From an uncultured Bacilli bacterium (GTDB lineage: Bacteria > Bacillota_I > Bacilli_A > RF39 > UBA660): a DNA stretch of 64,000 nucleotides. Made by a program: the position numbers and the translations under genes. Of this stretch, positions 18,223 through 26,769 are shown one piece after another (position 1 is the first letter of the stretch; each line of letters starts with the position of its first letter). The notes below the pieces were generated by a model. It saw only the letters and a program-made list of their open reading frames with translations, did no database searches and had not been told where the DNA came from. Location: positions 1 to 64,000 of the forward strand of contig CAKPMC010000001.1 in NCBI GenBank assembly GCA_934167875.1. Direction: 5' to 3'.

Positions 18223-18251
18223 ACTATAGCACATTTTAATACTATGAACAA
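18223..18251 (-). promoter_or_regulatory. Promoter of the Ile T-box operon
   Basis: TTGTTC, 17-base spacer, TATAGT on the minus strand, ending ~7 bases before the predicted T-box transcript start. Confidence 0.6.
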
Positions 18252-18266
18252 GTATTTTTATACCAA

Positions 18267-19334
18267 TTATTTAACATACTTCTTTATTTTTTTATTATCA
18301 TCATCAATTAAATTAAGAATTTTTAATACTTTTAACGTTTTATCTAATGCTAATCTATCATCAACATCTTTTTCTATCAATAGCTCAAAATTATCAAAAG
18401 CCTTAATAGCATCCTGTCTATTCTTTATATTAGTACTTTGCATCTTTAAATATAAATGTTTTTGAACTTCTAAAATTTCTGTTGAAAATAAATCTTTTAT
18501 TAAAACTTTATCCTCTGTTTTTAATTGTCCTTTATTTTTATATTTATAATTACCTGTTTCAATACTATCATAACGCGAATTAATTCTTTTTCCTTGACAA
18601 GAAACATAACTATTAACATTAAGATTAGTAACTATTTTAGCTTTTTCACTTTTATTTTCTAATTGCGTAATAGTTACCTTATCACTAAAATCAGAACTAA
18701 CTATATGACCACTATTATCTACAGCCTTTTTATAATTAGGATCAAGAGTTGCATTTATAATATTTCCATAAGCTCCAAGATTATAATAGATTTTCTTATC
18801 TTTTCTAGAAAATTTATCATATAAAGTATTAATTAGTCTTAATTTAGTTTTATCATTATGATATTTTTTCATTAACTCTTTAATATACTTTAAGCCCATA
18901 GTTCTATTATTTTTTTCATAATAAGCTAATAGAAGTATTTCTTTTCTAAATTGCGGTATATCAGCTTCTTTAATCTCATCAGCAGTAATATCGTTATAAT
19001 AAACTCTTGTATATATTTTATTAACAGCTAAATTATGTGGAAAATTATTTCTTGTTTTTCTTATTTCGATTCCTTGAAGCAATAAAGTAGCATCATACTT
19101 TATAGATTTAAAACCATTATCATATTGACTATAAGAATTACAAATAGCTATAGATTGTCTTAATTTAACTTTATCATTATTTTTCTTACCAATCTTAAGT
19201 AATATCAAAGCCTTAAAATAATCAATATTAGATGATGATAAGGAATAGCTATTACATATTTCCAAGGCCTCATCACATTTTCCAGCGTCTAACAATTTAC
19301 GAATATTTTTTAAAGTTTCATTTTCATTATTCAC
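18267..19334 (-). CDS. Hypothetical helical-repeat protein, ~355 aa
   Basis: Not recognised. The frame extends upstream to 19400, but TTGGAG sits 9 bases before a GTG at 19334 (VNNENETLKNIRKLL), which I take as the start. The N-terminal ~130 residues have TPR-like helix pairs (CDEALEICNSYS, KALILLKIGKKN, SIAICNSYSQYD). The C-terminal part is Lys/Asp-rich. It lies directly downstream of the divIVA-like gene (~70 bases), suggesting a shared transcript. Confidence 0.6.
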   Translation of the reverse strand: MNNENETLKNIRKLLDAGKCDEALEICNSYSLSSSNIDYFKALILLKIGKKNNDKVKLRQSIAICNSYSQYDNGFKSIKYDATLLLQGIEIRKTRNNFPHNLAVNKIYTRVYYNDITADEIKEADIPQFRKEILLLAYYEKNNRTMGLKYIKELMKKYHNDKTKLRLINTLYDKFSRKDKKIYYNLGAYGNIINATLDPNYKKAVDNSGHIVSSDFSDKVTITQLENKSEKAKIVTNLNVNSYVSCQGKRINSRYDSIETGNYKYKNKGQLKTEDKVLIKDLFSTEILEVQKHLYLKMQSTNIKNRQDAIKAFDNFELLIEKDVDDRLALDKTLKVLKILNLIDDDNKKIKKYVK

Positions 19335-19403
19335 AAGAATCATCTCCAATTTAATTGCTATTATAATATAAAGTAAGGTAAAAGAAAAGAATAAACACAA
19401 AAT

Positions 19404-19838
19404 TTATTCTTCAATCTCTAAAACTTCTATTTCTTCTACAACCTGTAATTGCTGTTCTACTATAGAACGCAATCTGTTCTTAAATATTCTTAAGTTACGT
19501 TCCATATTCTGATTTTTCATTTCGATCTTTTCATTTCTAATTAAAGCATCATTAACTATTCTATTAGCATTACGATTAGCTTCATCTATAATAGCTTTAG
19601 CCTCACTTCTAGCCATTCTTCTAATATTTTCACCAGACTCTTCAGCATTAGTTAAAGCTAAATTCAAACTTCTTTCAATATCTTGATAGTGGATAATTTG
19701 TCTTTTTAATGTAGCAATTTCATTTTGTTGGCGTTCAAGTTTATTTAATACTTTTTCAGTTTGTACGATCACATCATTTAAAAAAGCATTAACTTCTTGC
19801 TTATTATAGCCATTTAACTCCTTACTAAATTTCTTCAT
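19404..19838 (-). CDS. DivIVA-domain cell division/growth protein
   Basis: 145 residues from the ATG at 19838 (a TTG 12 bases earlier overlaps the GAGGTGG ribosome site). N-terminal KKFSKELNGYNKQEVNAFLN is the DivIVA/GpsB membrane-binding motif; the rest is one long coiled coil (~25-135). DivIVA proteins mark curved membrane at septa and poles. The gene sits just downstream of sepF, the usual sepF-divIVA context. Length is between GpsB (~100) and DivIVA (~165). Confidence 0.85.
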   Translation of the reverse strand: MKKFSKELNGYNKQEVNAFLNDVIVQTEKVLNKLERQQNEIATLKRQIIHYQDIERSLNLALTNAEESGENIRRMARSEAKAIIDEANRNANRIVNDALIRNEKIEMKNQNMERNLRIFKNRLRSIVEQQLQVVEEIEVLEIEE

Positions 19839-19869
19839 AATCCACCTCAACTAATGAACTTCTAAAATT

Positions 19870-20298
19870 TTACCAATTAAATTCTTCTTCTTGTTTTTCT
19901 TCTTTCTTTCCTTTTACATTCTTTGATGTATCATCAGTTATTTTTCCTTCAATATTTACATTATTAGGTGCACATAAGAAAATACCTCCACCTAATTTCT
20001 GTAAACTACCATTCATAGCATATAAACTTCCAGTCAAAAAATCAACAATCCTTTTGGCTTGATCTGGAGTAACTCTTTTCAAATTAACTACAACTGTATT
20101 TCTTTTCTTTAAATAATCAGTAATTTGAGTACTTTCTGAATATGCACGTGGTTCAAATAAAATCATTTTGTTACTACCCAAATCGTTACCTGTAGCATCC
20201 TCTTTAGATACACTATAAAATTCTTCTTCTGTTCCCTCTACTGATGGAGTAGTTTCTTCCTCTACACCAAAAAACTTTTTCATACCATCAAATGCCAT
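19870..20298 (-). CDS. sepF: Cell division protein SepF
   Basis: 142 residues from the ATG at 20298, chosen because GGAGGAGAGGG lies just upstream. An N-terminal amphipathic piece (MAFDGMKKFFG) should bind membrane, then an acidic linker, then the SepF fold (ILFEPRAYSESTQITDYLKK, VVNLKRVTPDQAKRIVDFL, GGGIFLCAP). It aligns FtsZ filaments at the septum. The next gene downstream is divIVA-like. Confidence 0.95.
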   Translation of the reverse strand: MAFDGMKKFFGVEEETTPSVEGTEEEFYSVSKEDATGNDLGSNKMILFEPRAYSESTQITDYLKKRNTVVVNLKRVTPDQAKRIVDFLTGSLYAMNGSLQKLGGGIFLCAPNNVNIEGKITDDTSKNVKGKKEEKQEEEFNW

Positions 20299-20390
20299 TG
20301 CCCTCTCCTCCATATTCTTCTAACTATAAACTATTGTAGCACAGATATCAAAAAAATAAAATATCTTTTTTAAGAAAAGATTAAAGTACT

Positions 20391-21143
20391 TCATAGTTCA
20401 AAATATTTTTTCAAAAATATAGTCTCAGAATAATAGTTATTTTTTAAAATGAAATAATGATAATAACCTCTTTTCATTTGTTTAACTTCAAAAATAATTT
20501 TCTTTTTTGAAAAATTATAAGTATATAAATATCGCTCCATCAAAAACTTTTCAAAGTAAAAATTAGCTTTATGTATCTCAGAATAAATCTGAAATCCAAG
20601 TAAGATTAAAATCAATAATATTAATAAATTCCAACTAAAAAAAGCAAAATATAAAAATAATATTAAATACAAAAAGTAACTAAAATAAATAATATATCTT
20701 TGACTATAATAATAAGAAAAAATTAAAAATAATAATAGTTGTAACAGTCTACCACCATCTAATGGAAAAATAGGAAGTAAATTAAATAAAAGTATAAAGT
20801 AATGGTACATATAAAAATAAGTTGGAACTGATAAATTAGAAATTTTAATAATATAAACAAATACAGTTTGAATAATTGGTCCCATAATTAAAACTAAAAA
20901 TTCTTTAAATATTGGGATATTAACATCGTATTCTAATTTAGAACATCCACCATAAGGATATATTTCAATTCTATTTAATTTGAATTTTAGTAGAATTCCT
21001 GTTAAACTGTGTCCTAGTTCATGTACCAAAATAATAATAGTAAAATAAAATAAATTTTTAAAATGACCTGTTAATAAGCAAATGAAAGCTACTAAATAAA
21101 ATAATGGATGAAAATATAGTTTATTCCAAATATTCTTTATAAT
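20391..21143 (-). CDS. spoIVFB: SpoIVFB-like site-2 protease, apparent AUU start
   Basis: Intramembrane zinc metalloprotease of the M50B family, which processes pro-sigma-K in the mother-cell membrane. The first ATG/GTG/TTG in frame is the TTG at 21029, immediately before HELGH, which would remove the first membrane helix. Upstream the frame stays open to a TAG at 21144 and encodes YFHPLFYLVAFICLLTGHFKN (first 20 or so residues of SpoIVFB-type helix 1). No canonical start exists there; AGGGGAG sits 7 bases before ATT at 21143. Motifs: HELGH (41-45) and FPLDGG (~130). It overlaps spoIVFA by 23 bases. Confidence 0.85.
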   Translation of the reverse strand: MIKNIWNKLYFHPLFYLVAFICLLTGHFKNLFYFTIIILVHELGHSLTGILLKFKLNRIEIYPYGGCSKLEYDVNIPIFKEFLVLIMGPIIQTVFVYIIKISNLSVPTYFYMYHYFILLFNLLPIFPLDGGRLLQLLLFLIFSYYYSQRYIIYFSYFLYLILFLYFAFFSWNLLILLILILLGFQIYSEIHKANFYFEKFLMERYLYTYNFSKKKIIFEVKQMKRGYYHYFILKNNYYSETIFLKKYFEL

Positions 21144-21726
21144 CTAAAAACTCCCCTGCTTTTTGAAAATACAAATATATTTCATTACTAATAGCTTCAC
21201 CAAGCAGCTTACCCTTTTCTACATAATCGTATATTTTATAGCTACTATTTTCCACTCCTACATACCATAAATCAATTCCATTTACTTGTTGAACTATAAT
21301 AGTATTTCCATAATTATCTTTATTACCACTAAACACAATAATACCACTTTCTAGAATTGGCACTAGGTAATTATTATCAACTGTTAGCTTTACTCCTTCA
21401 TTATAATCTTCTTTAGCTTTATATGTAAGTTTCTCATCAAAAACCATTGCTGTATCAGGCGTTAAATTAGGTAGTGGAAAAATAGAGCCAAAATATTTAT
21501 TATACATTTTATCAATTTTAGCAAAAGAAAAATTAGTTTGATAAACGTTTTTATTAATCCATAATTTAAAACTAGGATTAACTTTTATAATACATAAGCA
21601 CACTAATAAAATAATACCAGATATCAAAAGTCTATTCAAAGCCAAAATCGAATACTTTTTAGTTACAACACGATTATCATCATTTTTTTTATTTAAATAC
21701 TTTTGAACTAATCGATATTCATCCAT
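21121..21726 (-). CDS. spoIVFA: SpoIVFA-like LytM/M23-domain membrane protein
   Basis: ~201 residues from the ATG at 21726. A single TM (~31-49) is followed by a degenerate M23/LytM domain (~100-195: VPILESGIIVFSGNKDNYGNTIIVQ, split here; YDYVEKGKLLGEA). The catalytic HxH is absent, as in SpoIVFA, which regulates SpoIVFB rather than cutting wall. It sits just upstream of the SpoIVFB homologue and downstream of mreCD, matching B. subtilis order without minCD. RBS AGGTG. Confidence 0.82.
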   Translation of the reverse strand: MDEYRLVQKYLNKKNDDNRVVTKKYSILALNRLLISGIILLVCLCIIKVNPSFKLWINKNVYQTNFSFAKIDKMYNKYFGSIFPLPNLTPDTAMVFDEKLTYKAKEDYNEGVKLTVDNNYLVPILESGIIVFSGNKDNYGNTIIVQQVNGIDLWYVGVENSSYKIYDYVEKGKLLGEAISNEIYLYFQKAGEFLDYKEYLE

Positions 21727-21749
21727 CACTATCACCTAATAAATAACTA

Positions 21750-22205
21750 TTAATGCTTTTTATTTTTTATTCCTAAAAAGTAACTTAAAACCATACCATA
21801 TATAATATTTACAGTTAAATTAAGTAAAATAGAAGTATAAAAAAAAGAAATAGGATAATTATAAAGAAATAGTATTATTAAATATTTTAAAAAGATAAAA
21901 GTTAGTATTCCAATTAAAAACAATAATGTTTTATTCTTAATACTTTTACCGATATAAATTATTTCTATATATACAACAAAAAATATTAATATATATACAA
22001 AATGTATATTACTAAAAAAGAAATCATAAATAATAGAAATATAAAAATAATATTTAGTTTTCTTATTGTTCAAATTGTAAATCAAGAAAACTATAACCGT
22101 ACTAACAAATAATAATGGCAAGTATACAAATACAGGGTTGAATAAAGGAATAAAGTATGAAAGTAAAAAATCAAAAAGAAGAGAAATAATAAATATAAAT
22201 ATCAT
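21750..22205 (-). CDS. mreD: Rod shape-determining protein MreD
   Basis: 151 residues, almost entirely hydrophobic with about five TM helices, as expected for MreD. Its ATG overlaps the mreC stop (TAATG), so it is translationally coupled. Sequence is weakly conserved in this family; the call rests on topology, length and position between mreC and spoIVFA. Works with MreC, MreB and RodA in cylindrical wall growth. Confidence 0.82.
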   Translation of the reverse strand: MIFIFIISLLFDFLLSYFIPLFNPVFVYLPLLFVSTVIVFLIYNLNNKKTKYYFYISIIYDFFFSNIHFVYILIFFVVYIEIIYIGKSIKNKTLLFLIGILTFIFLKYLIILFLYNYPISFFYTSILLNLTVNIIYGMVLSYFLGIKNKKH

Positions 22206-22957
22206 TATATACTCCTATCAACAACACTAACATAACGTAACTTATCAAAAGATGTATCATTTTTTACTTTAATATTTTTTTCTATTCCTAAAGAATCATA
22301 ACTAATATCAATTACTTTTCCAATATAGATTCCATCTGGATATACTCCGCCTAACCCATTAGTATAAACTGAATCATTTATATTAATATCGCTATCCTTA
22401 GAAACATTAATAATATTAACTGTTTGCGAAAGATTGTCATAACCATTTAAAATACCATGATAAACACTATTATTAGTTCTAATATCAACAGCTATTTTCA
22501 TATCAGAATCATTAGAGCTTAATAATTTAACCATACTAAAATTATTGGAAACTTTAATAATTTTTCCAATTAATCCATCATTAGCTATAACAGCCATATT
22601 AGTCTTTATGCCATCATTAAATCCCTTATTTATTTTAATTTCTTGATACCATAAATCATTTCTTTCAATAACGTCAGCATGAATAAATTGATAATCAGTA
22701 CTATCAAGTAACAGCATCTTCTTTAATTCCTTGTTTTCATCTTCTAGTTCCCTATTTATTCCAGAAACAATATTACTATAATCAACCTTAACTTTAGGTA
22801 TCAAAAAATTTTCCACTTGTGATACTGTATTCTTTATAATTCTCTCAAAAAAGAAATAATTAGTTCTTTTCTTATCTAAATAAATAAATCCTAGTAAAAA
22901 TATAATAATTATAACTATCAACAAATATTTTTTAGCTACTTTTTTCTTATTATACAT
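22205..22957 (-). CDS. mreC: Rod shape-determining protein MreC
   Basis: 250 residues: N-terminal TM (~11-28), coiled coil (~55-80) and the beta-domain with ADVIERNDLWYQEIKINKGFNDGI (shown in part), MAVIANDGLIGKIIKV, GGVYPDGIYIGKV. Bitopic scaffold of the elongasome on the outside of the membrane. mreB is not between it and radC, so it must lie elsewhere. Coupled to mreD. Confidence 0.93.
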   Translation of the reverse strand: MYNKKKVAKKYLLIVIIIIFLLGFIYLDKKRTNYFFFERIIKNTVSQVENFLIPKVKVDYSNIVSGINRELEDENKELKKMLLLDSTDYQFIHADVIERNDLWYQEIKINKGFNDGIKTNMAVIANDGLIGKIIKVSNNFSMVKLLSSNDSDMKIAVDIRTNNSVYHGILNGYDNLSQTVNIINVSKDSDININDSVYTNGLGGVYPDGIYIGKVIDISYDSLGIEKNIKVKNDTSFDKLRYVSVVDRSI

Positions 22958-22970
22958 AATTCACCTTTAG

Positions 22971-23657
22971 TTATAAATTAATAATTTTTCCATCTTCATA
23001 AAAACTATAGTAATCATTATCACCAATTATAACATGGTCAATAATAGGAATACCATTTACTTGTCCTAACTCAACTAAAGAATTAGTCAAACGAATATCT
23101 TCTCTACTAGGATTTACATTTCCACTAGGATGATTATGAACACAAATAATACCTGATGCACTACATAAATAAGCATTTTTAAATACTTCTCTTGGATGTA
23201 CTACACTACGATTTAAAGTCCCCATAAACAATAATTTCCTTTCAATCAATTCTTTTCTTTGATTAACATATAAGCAATAAAAATACTCCTGTTTTTTATC
23301 ATATAATTGATACTTCATATAATTATAAATACTGTTTGAAGAAGTAAGTAATAACTTATCACTAAAGTTATCATTCATATAAATTCGTTTACCAAGTTCA
23401 ACAACACTAAGTAAAGTAAGAGCTTGTACTAGTCCTATTCCTTTTATCTGCTGTAACTGTTCCTTAGTTGCATCTTTTAAATTATTTATCCCATTAAAAT
23501 AATTAAGAACATTATTACTAATCTCTTTTACAGATAGTTTGCCATTACCAGTTTTTAGTATTATCGATAGTAATTCTTCATTAGATAAATTTTCTTTTCC
23601 ATATTCCATTAACCTTTCTCTAGGTCTTTCTTTTAGTGGTAAATCTTTTACCTTCAT
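22971..23657 (-). CDS. radC: RadC family JAB/MPN-domain protein
   Basis: 228 residues. N-terminal helix-hairpin-helix (LKERPRERLMEYG, QIKGIGLVQA) and a C-terminal JAMM metalloprotease-like domain with HPREVFK, VHNHPSGNVNPSREDI. Proposed role in DNA repair or recombination remains unclear for the family. RBS AGGTGATATT. The radC-mreC linkage is the Bacilli order. Confidence 0.95.
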   Translation of the reverse strand: MKVKDLPLKERPRERLMEYGKENLSNEELLSIILKTGNGKLSVKEISNNVLNYFNGINNLKDATKEQLQQIKGIGLVQALTLLSVVELGKRIYMNDNFSDKLLLTSSNSIYNYMKYQLYDKKQEYFYCLYVNQRKELIERKLLFMGTLNRSVVHPREVFKNAYLCSASGIICVHNHPSGNVNPSREDIRLTNSLVELGQVNGIPIIDHVIIGDNDYYSFYEDGKIINL

Positions 23658-23698
23658 AATATCACCTAGTTATATTATTTACATAATTTATAAAATAT

Positions 23699-24151
23699 CT
23701 AAGGATTTAAAACAATTTCATCATAAGTAGCTAAAACTGTCTTTAAGACCGAATTAACTTCATCTATATTTTTACTACTTTCTAGTAAAACATCATACTG
23801 ATTAAGCTGATTTATAAAATCAGTATTATTCAAATTACTATGTTTAATATAAATATCTATTCCTTTGTCTTTATACATTTTTTTAATATTTTCAGCTATT
23901 TTTAAATTACCAGTCATTCCAATATAAGAATAGTATTTATCCCCTTCTTTTACTGTAATCTTAGTATCAATTCCATCTATCTTAGTATTACTAACATCAT
24001 TATTAGTATAGGCACCACACTGTAAATAATAGATATTATCATTTTCACTAAATACTAGTCCATTAACACCATATTGATTAAAAATAAATGAAGCACATAA
24101 ATATCCAAGTAAAACTGCACATATTATAGGAATAATTAAATTCATCTTCAT
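23699..24151 (-). CDS. Membrane-anchored SPOR-like protein at the spoIIB position
   Basis: 150 residues: an N-terminal TM/signal (~4-24), then a small domain with YYLQCGAYTNNDVSNTKI and YYSYIGMTGNLKIAENIKK that resembles SPOR domains (peptidoglycan-binding, denuded glycans at septa). In B. subtilis the SPOR protein SpoIIB is encoded beside maf-radC-mre, so position and fold agree. Motif match is moderate, so no symbol is given. Confidence 0.6.
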   Translation of the reverse strand: MKMNLIIPIICAVLLGYLCASFIFNQYGVNGLVFSENDNIYYLQCGAYTNNDVSNTKIDGIDTKITVKEGDKYYSYIGMTGNLKIAENIKKMYKDKGIDIYIKHSNLNNTDFINQLNQYDVLLESSKNIDEVNSVLKTVLATYDEIVLNP

Positions 24152-24196
24152 ATCATCACCACTATTAGCATACGCTACTGGTTATAAAAAAAATGT

Positions 24197-24234
24197 CGAA
24201 AAAAAATAAGTACTTGAAATTTGTACTTATTTTT
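24197..24234 (-). terminator. Terminator of proS
   Basis: 12-bp inverted repeat AAAAATAAGTAC / GTACTTATTTTT with a 9-nt loop running into TTTTTT. Confidence 0.85.
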
Positions 24235-24242
24235 ACACAATT

Positions 24243-25676
24243 TTAATATTGTTTTCCCCAATATACTAAGTGAGTAGCTTTTTCTCCACAAACTAAACAT
24301 TTACCATCGTGATTATCACCATCAAATGGAATACATCTAGAAGTAATTCCAGTCTCTTCTTTTATTTTATCTTCACATTCACGTTTTCCACACCAATAAG
24401 CCTTGATAAAGCCATTTTCTTTTTCAGCTAAAGCTTTCATTTCTTCTAGTGTTAAAACTGATTTAGTCATTTCATCTCTTCTAATTTTTGCACGAATATA
24501 CATACTATTTTGAATTTCTAATAATAGTTTAATTACCTCTTCAACTACACTATCTAATGTAACATGAACTTTTTCTAAAGTGTCACGTCTTACCAAAACA
24601 CATAAATCATTTTCCAAATCTTTTGGTCCAAATTCAATACGAACAGGTATTCCTCTCATTTCAGCTTCAGCAAATCTAAAGCCAGGAGATTTTTCACTAT
24701 CATCAACTTCACAAGTAATACCAGCAAGTTTTAAGCTTTTAGCTATCTCATAACTTTTATCTAATACTTCAGTATTATTTTTACCAATTGGAATAATAGA
24801 TACTTTAATAGGTGCGATATTAGGAGGAAGAACTAATCCATGATCATCACTATGAGTCATAATCATTGCTCCAATAATACGTGTTGTCATTCCCCAAGAA
24901 GTTTGAAACATATATTTTTCAGTATTATCCTTATCCATAAATTTCATATTAAAAGCTCTAGCAAACCCATCACCAAAATAATGACTAGTACCAGATTGTA
25001 ACGCAACACCATTATACATTAAAGCTTCAATAGTATATGTAGCTTCAGCTCCGGCAAATCTTTCTTTTTCTGTTTTTTCACCCTTTATAACTGGTATAGC
25101 TAGTACTTCTTCACAAAAATCAGCATATATATTTAACATTTTTAAAGTTTCTTCTTTAGCTTCTTCACTAGTAGCATGGACAGTATGACCCTCTTGCCAT
25201 AAAAATTCTCTACTTCTTAAAAAAGGACGTGTTGTTTTTTCCCAACGTACAACACTACACCATTGATTATATAGTTTAGGTAAATCACGATAACTTTTAA
25301 CTATATTGGCATAATGTTCACAAAATAAAGTTTCACTAGTAGGTCTTACACAAAGTCTTTCTGGTAATTCCTCATTACCTCCTTGAGTTACCCAAGCAAC
25401 TTCTGGAGCAAAACCTTCAACATGATCTTTTTCCTTTTGTAGTAAAGATTCAGGTATAAACATTGGCATATAAACATTTTGATGACCTGTTTCTTTAAAT
25501 TTTTTATCAAGCTCTTTCTGAATATTTTCCCAAATAGCAAAACCATAAGGTCTAATAATCATACAGCCTTTAACACTAGAATAGTCAATTAATTCTGCTT
25601 TTTTACATACATCAGTATACCATTTAGCAAAATCAACATCACGGCTAGTTATTTCTTTTAATTCTTTTTGATCCAT
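24243..25676 (-). CDS. proS: Prolyl-tRNA synthetase, archaeal/eukaryote-like type
   Basis: 477 residues; start at ATG 25676 since AGGAA lies 9 bases upstream (a GTG at 25685 abuts it). Class II synthetase with WGMTTRIIGAMIMTHSDDHG, RWEKTTRPFLRSREFLWQEGH (parts) and the C-terminal zinc-type domain ending KCLVCGEKATHLVYWGKQY. The C-terminal Tyr and lack of an editing insertion mark the short archaeal-like form seen in several Firmicutes and Mollicutes. No T-box precedes it. Confidence 0.97.
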   Translation of the reverse strand: MDQKELKEITSRDVDFAKWYTDVCKKAELIDYSSVKGCMIIRPYGFAIWENIQKELDKKFKETGHQNVYMPMFIPESLLQKEKDHVEGFAPEVAWVTQGGNEELPERLCVRPTSETLFCEHYANIVKSYRDLPKLYNQWCSVVRWEKTTRPFLRSREFLWQEGHTVHATSEEAKEETLKMLNIYADFCEEVLAIPVIKGEKTEKERFAGAEATYTIEALMYNGVALQSGTSHYFGDGFARAFNMKFMDKDNTEKYMFQTSWGMTTRIIGAMIMTHSDDHGLVLPPNIAPIKVSIIPIGKNNTEVLDKSYEIAKSLKLAGITCEVDDSEKSPGFRFAEAEMRGIPVRIEFGPKDLENDLCVLVRRDTLEKVHVTLDSVVEEVIKLLLEIQNSMYIRAKIRRDEMTKSVLTLEEMKALAEKENGFIKAYWCGKRECEDKIKEETGITSRCIPFDGDNHDGKCLVCGEKATHLVYWGKQY

Positions 25677-25722
25677 TTTTCTCACTTCCTAGTAAGATTA
25701 TACATTAAAAACACTTATTTTA

Positions 25723-26109
25723 TCAACAAAAACAACTATCTTTTTTAATCATTACTTTTCTATCCGTACAATTTAAACTATCTATACCAAAATATTCTTT
25801 TAACACTAATATCATATGTTGATACTTAATAATAGCTTCATCATACTGGCTAGAAGCAACCAAACTAGCTATTTCTGATAAAAACATCTTATAAAACTGC
25901 ATCCATATATCTTTATCATGTGTTAAATCAAAAGTCTGTTTTATGTCATCAGCAATAACGCATCCTAATTCATCATCTTCTAGTAAAGCATTCTCATACT
26001 TAGGGTTACACTTAACAACACTATTTAAATCAGTTAATTCTTTTAAAACAAAACATTCCTTAGAATATCCTAATACATCACATAACACTACTATAATAAT
26101 TTTATTCAT
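25723..26109 (-). CDS. Small CDxLGY-motif protein, 128 aa
   Basis: Paralogue of the next upstream gene: shared VLCDVLGYSKECFVLKEL, LEDDELGCVIADDIKQ and HDKDIWMQFYKMFL. This domain (C-[DE]-x-L/F-G-x-x-D/E-C...) is found in many gut Firmicutes, often at the C-terminus of proteins, but I know no function. This copy lacks the N-terminal Cys-rich part and has Cys at its end (KKDSCFC). RBS AGGAAGG. Helical, cytoplasmic. Confidence 0.7.
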   Translation of the reverse strand: MNKIIIVVLCDVLGYSKECFVLKELTDLNSVVKCNPKYENALLEDDELGCVIADDIKQTFDLTHDKDIWMQFYKMFLSEIASLVASSQYDEAIIKYQHMILVLKEYFGIDSLNCTDRKVMIKKDSCFC

Positions 26110-26201
26110 ATTATACCTTCCTAACTATATAGTTTATGCAAAATAAAAGAGAAGTACCACAAATACTTCTCTTTAACTACTATTTAATAATAACAGATAT
26201 T

Positions 26202-26750
26202 TTAATTTTGTTCAATAATTTTTACTCTACCATGTCCACCATTAGTATAATCATAATTAATAACATCAGGATTATATTCATCTAAGTTAAAATATTCTTT
26301 TAGTGCTGCCACCATTTCTTTATATCTATTAACAGCAGCATCAAATTTACCATCAGATACATAATTAGCTGTAGGTTGTAAATAAAAGTTATAGAACTGT
26401 GTCCATATTTCTCTATCGTTATTTTCTTCATATTCCTTTTTAATAAAATAAGCAATATCAGGTCCAAGTGTATCATACTCTAATAAAAGATCACTATATT
26501 TAGAATCTTTTTGCATTACATTGTCTCTGAATGATCTAAGAGTATCTAAAACACTACAATCATCAGCATACCCTAAAACATCACAAATAATAGTCGTTAT
26601 ATAACATCCACTACTAATCTCTCTAGGATTTTGATGAGAACAACTATCACCAGGATAATAATATGTTCTATACCAACTACAATATCCTTTACTACAATCT
26701 CCTTGAAAATCAAAATATGTGCATCCACCACATTGTGTTTCATATGCCAT
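26202..26750 (-). CDS. Cys-rich N-terminus plus CDxLGY-motif domain, 182 aa
   Basis: Residues 7-~37 carry six Cys (CGGCTYFD, DCSKGYCSWY, DSCSH) like a small zinc or metal site. Residues ~48-160 are the helical domain shared with 25723-26109 (CYITTIICDVLGYADDCSVL, DREIWTQFYNFYLQP). The conserved CYITT-x(2)-CDxLGxxxDC string recurs in Firmicutes accessory proteins; function unknown. It follows the transglycosylase gene by 19 bases, so both are probably one operon. RBS AAAGGAG. Confidence 0.7.
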   Translation of the reverse strand: MAYETQCGGCTYFDFQGDCSKGYCSWYRTYYYPGDSCSHQNPREISSGCYITTIICDVLGYADDCSVLDTLRSFRDNVMQKDSKYSDLLLEYDTLGPDIAYFIKKEYEENNDREIWTQFYNFYLQPTANYVSDGKFDAAVNRYKEMVAALKEYFNLDEYNPDVINYDYTNGGHGRVKIIEQN

Positions 26751-26769
26751 TTAAACCACTCCTTTATAA

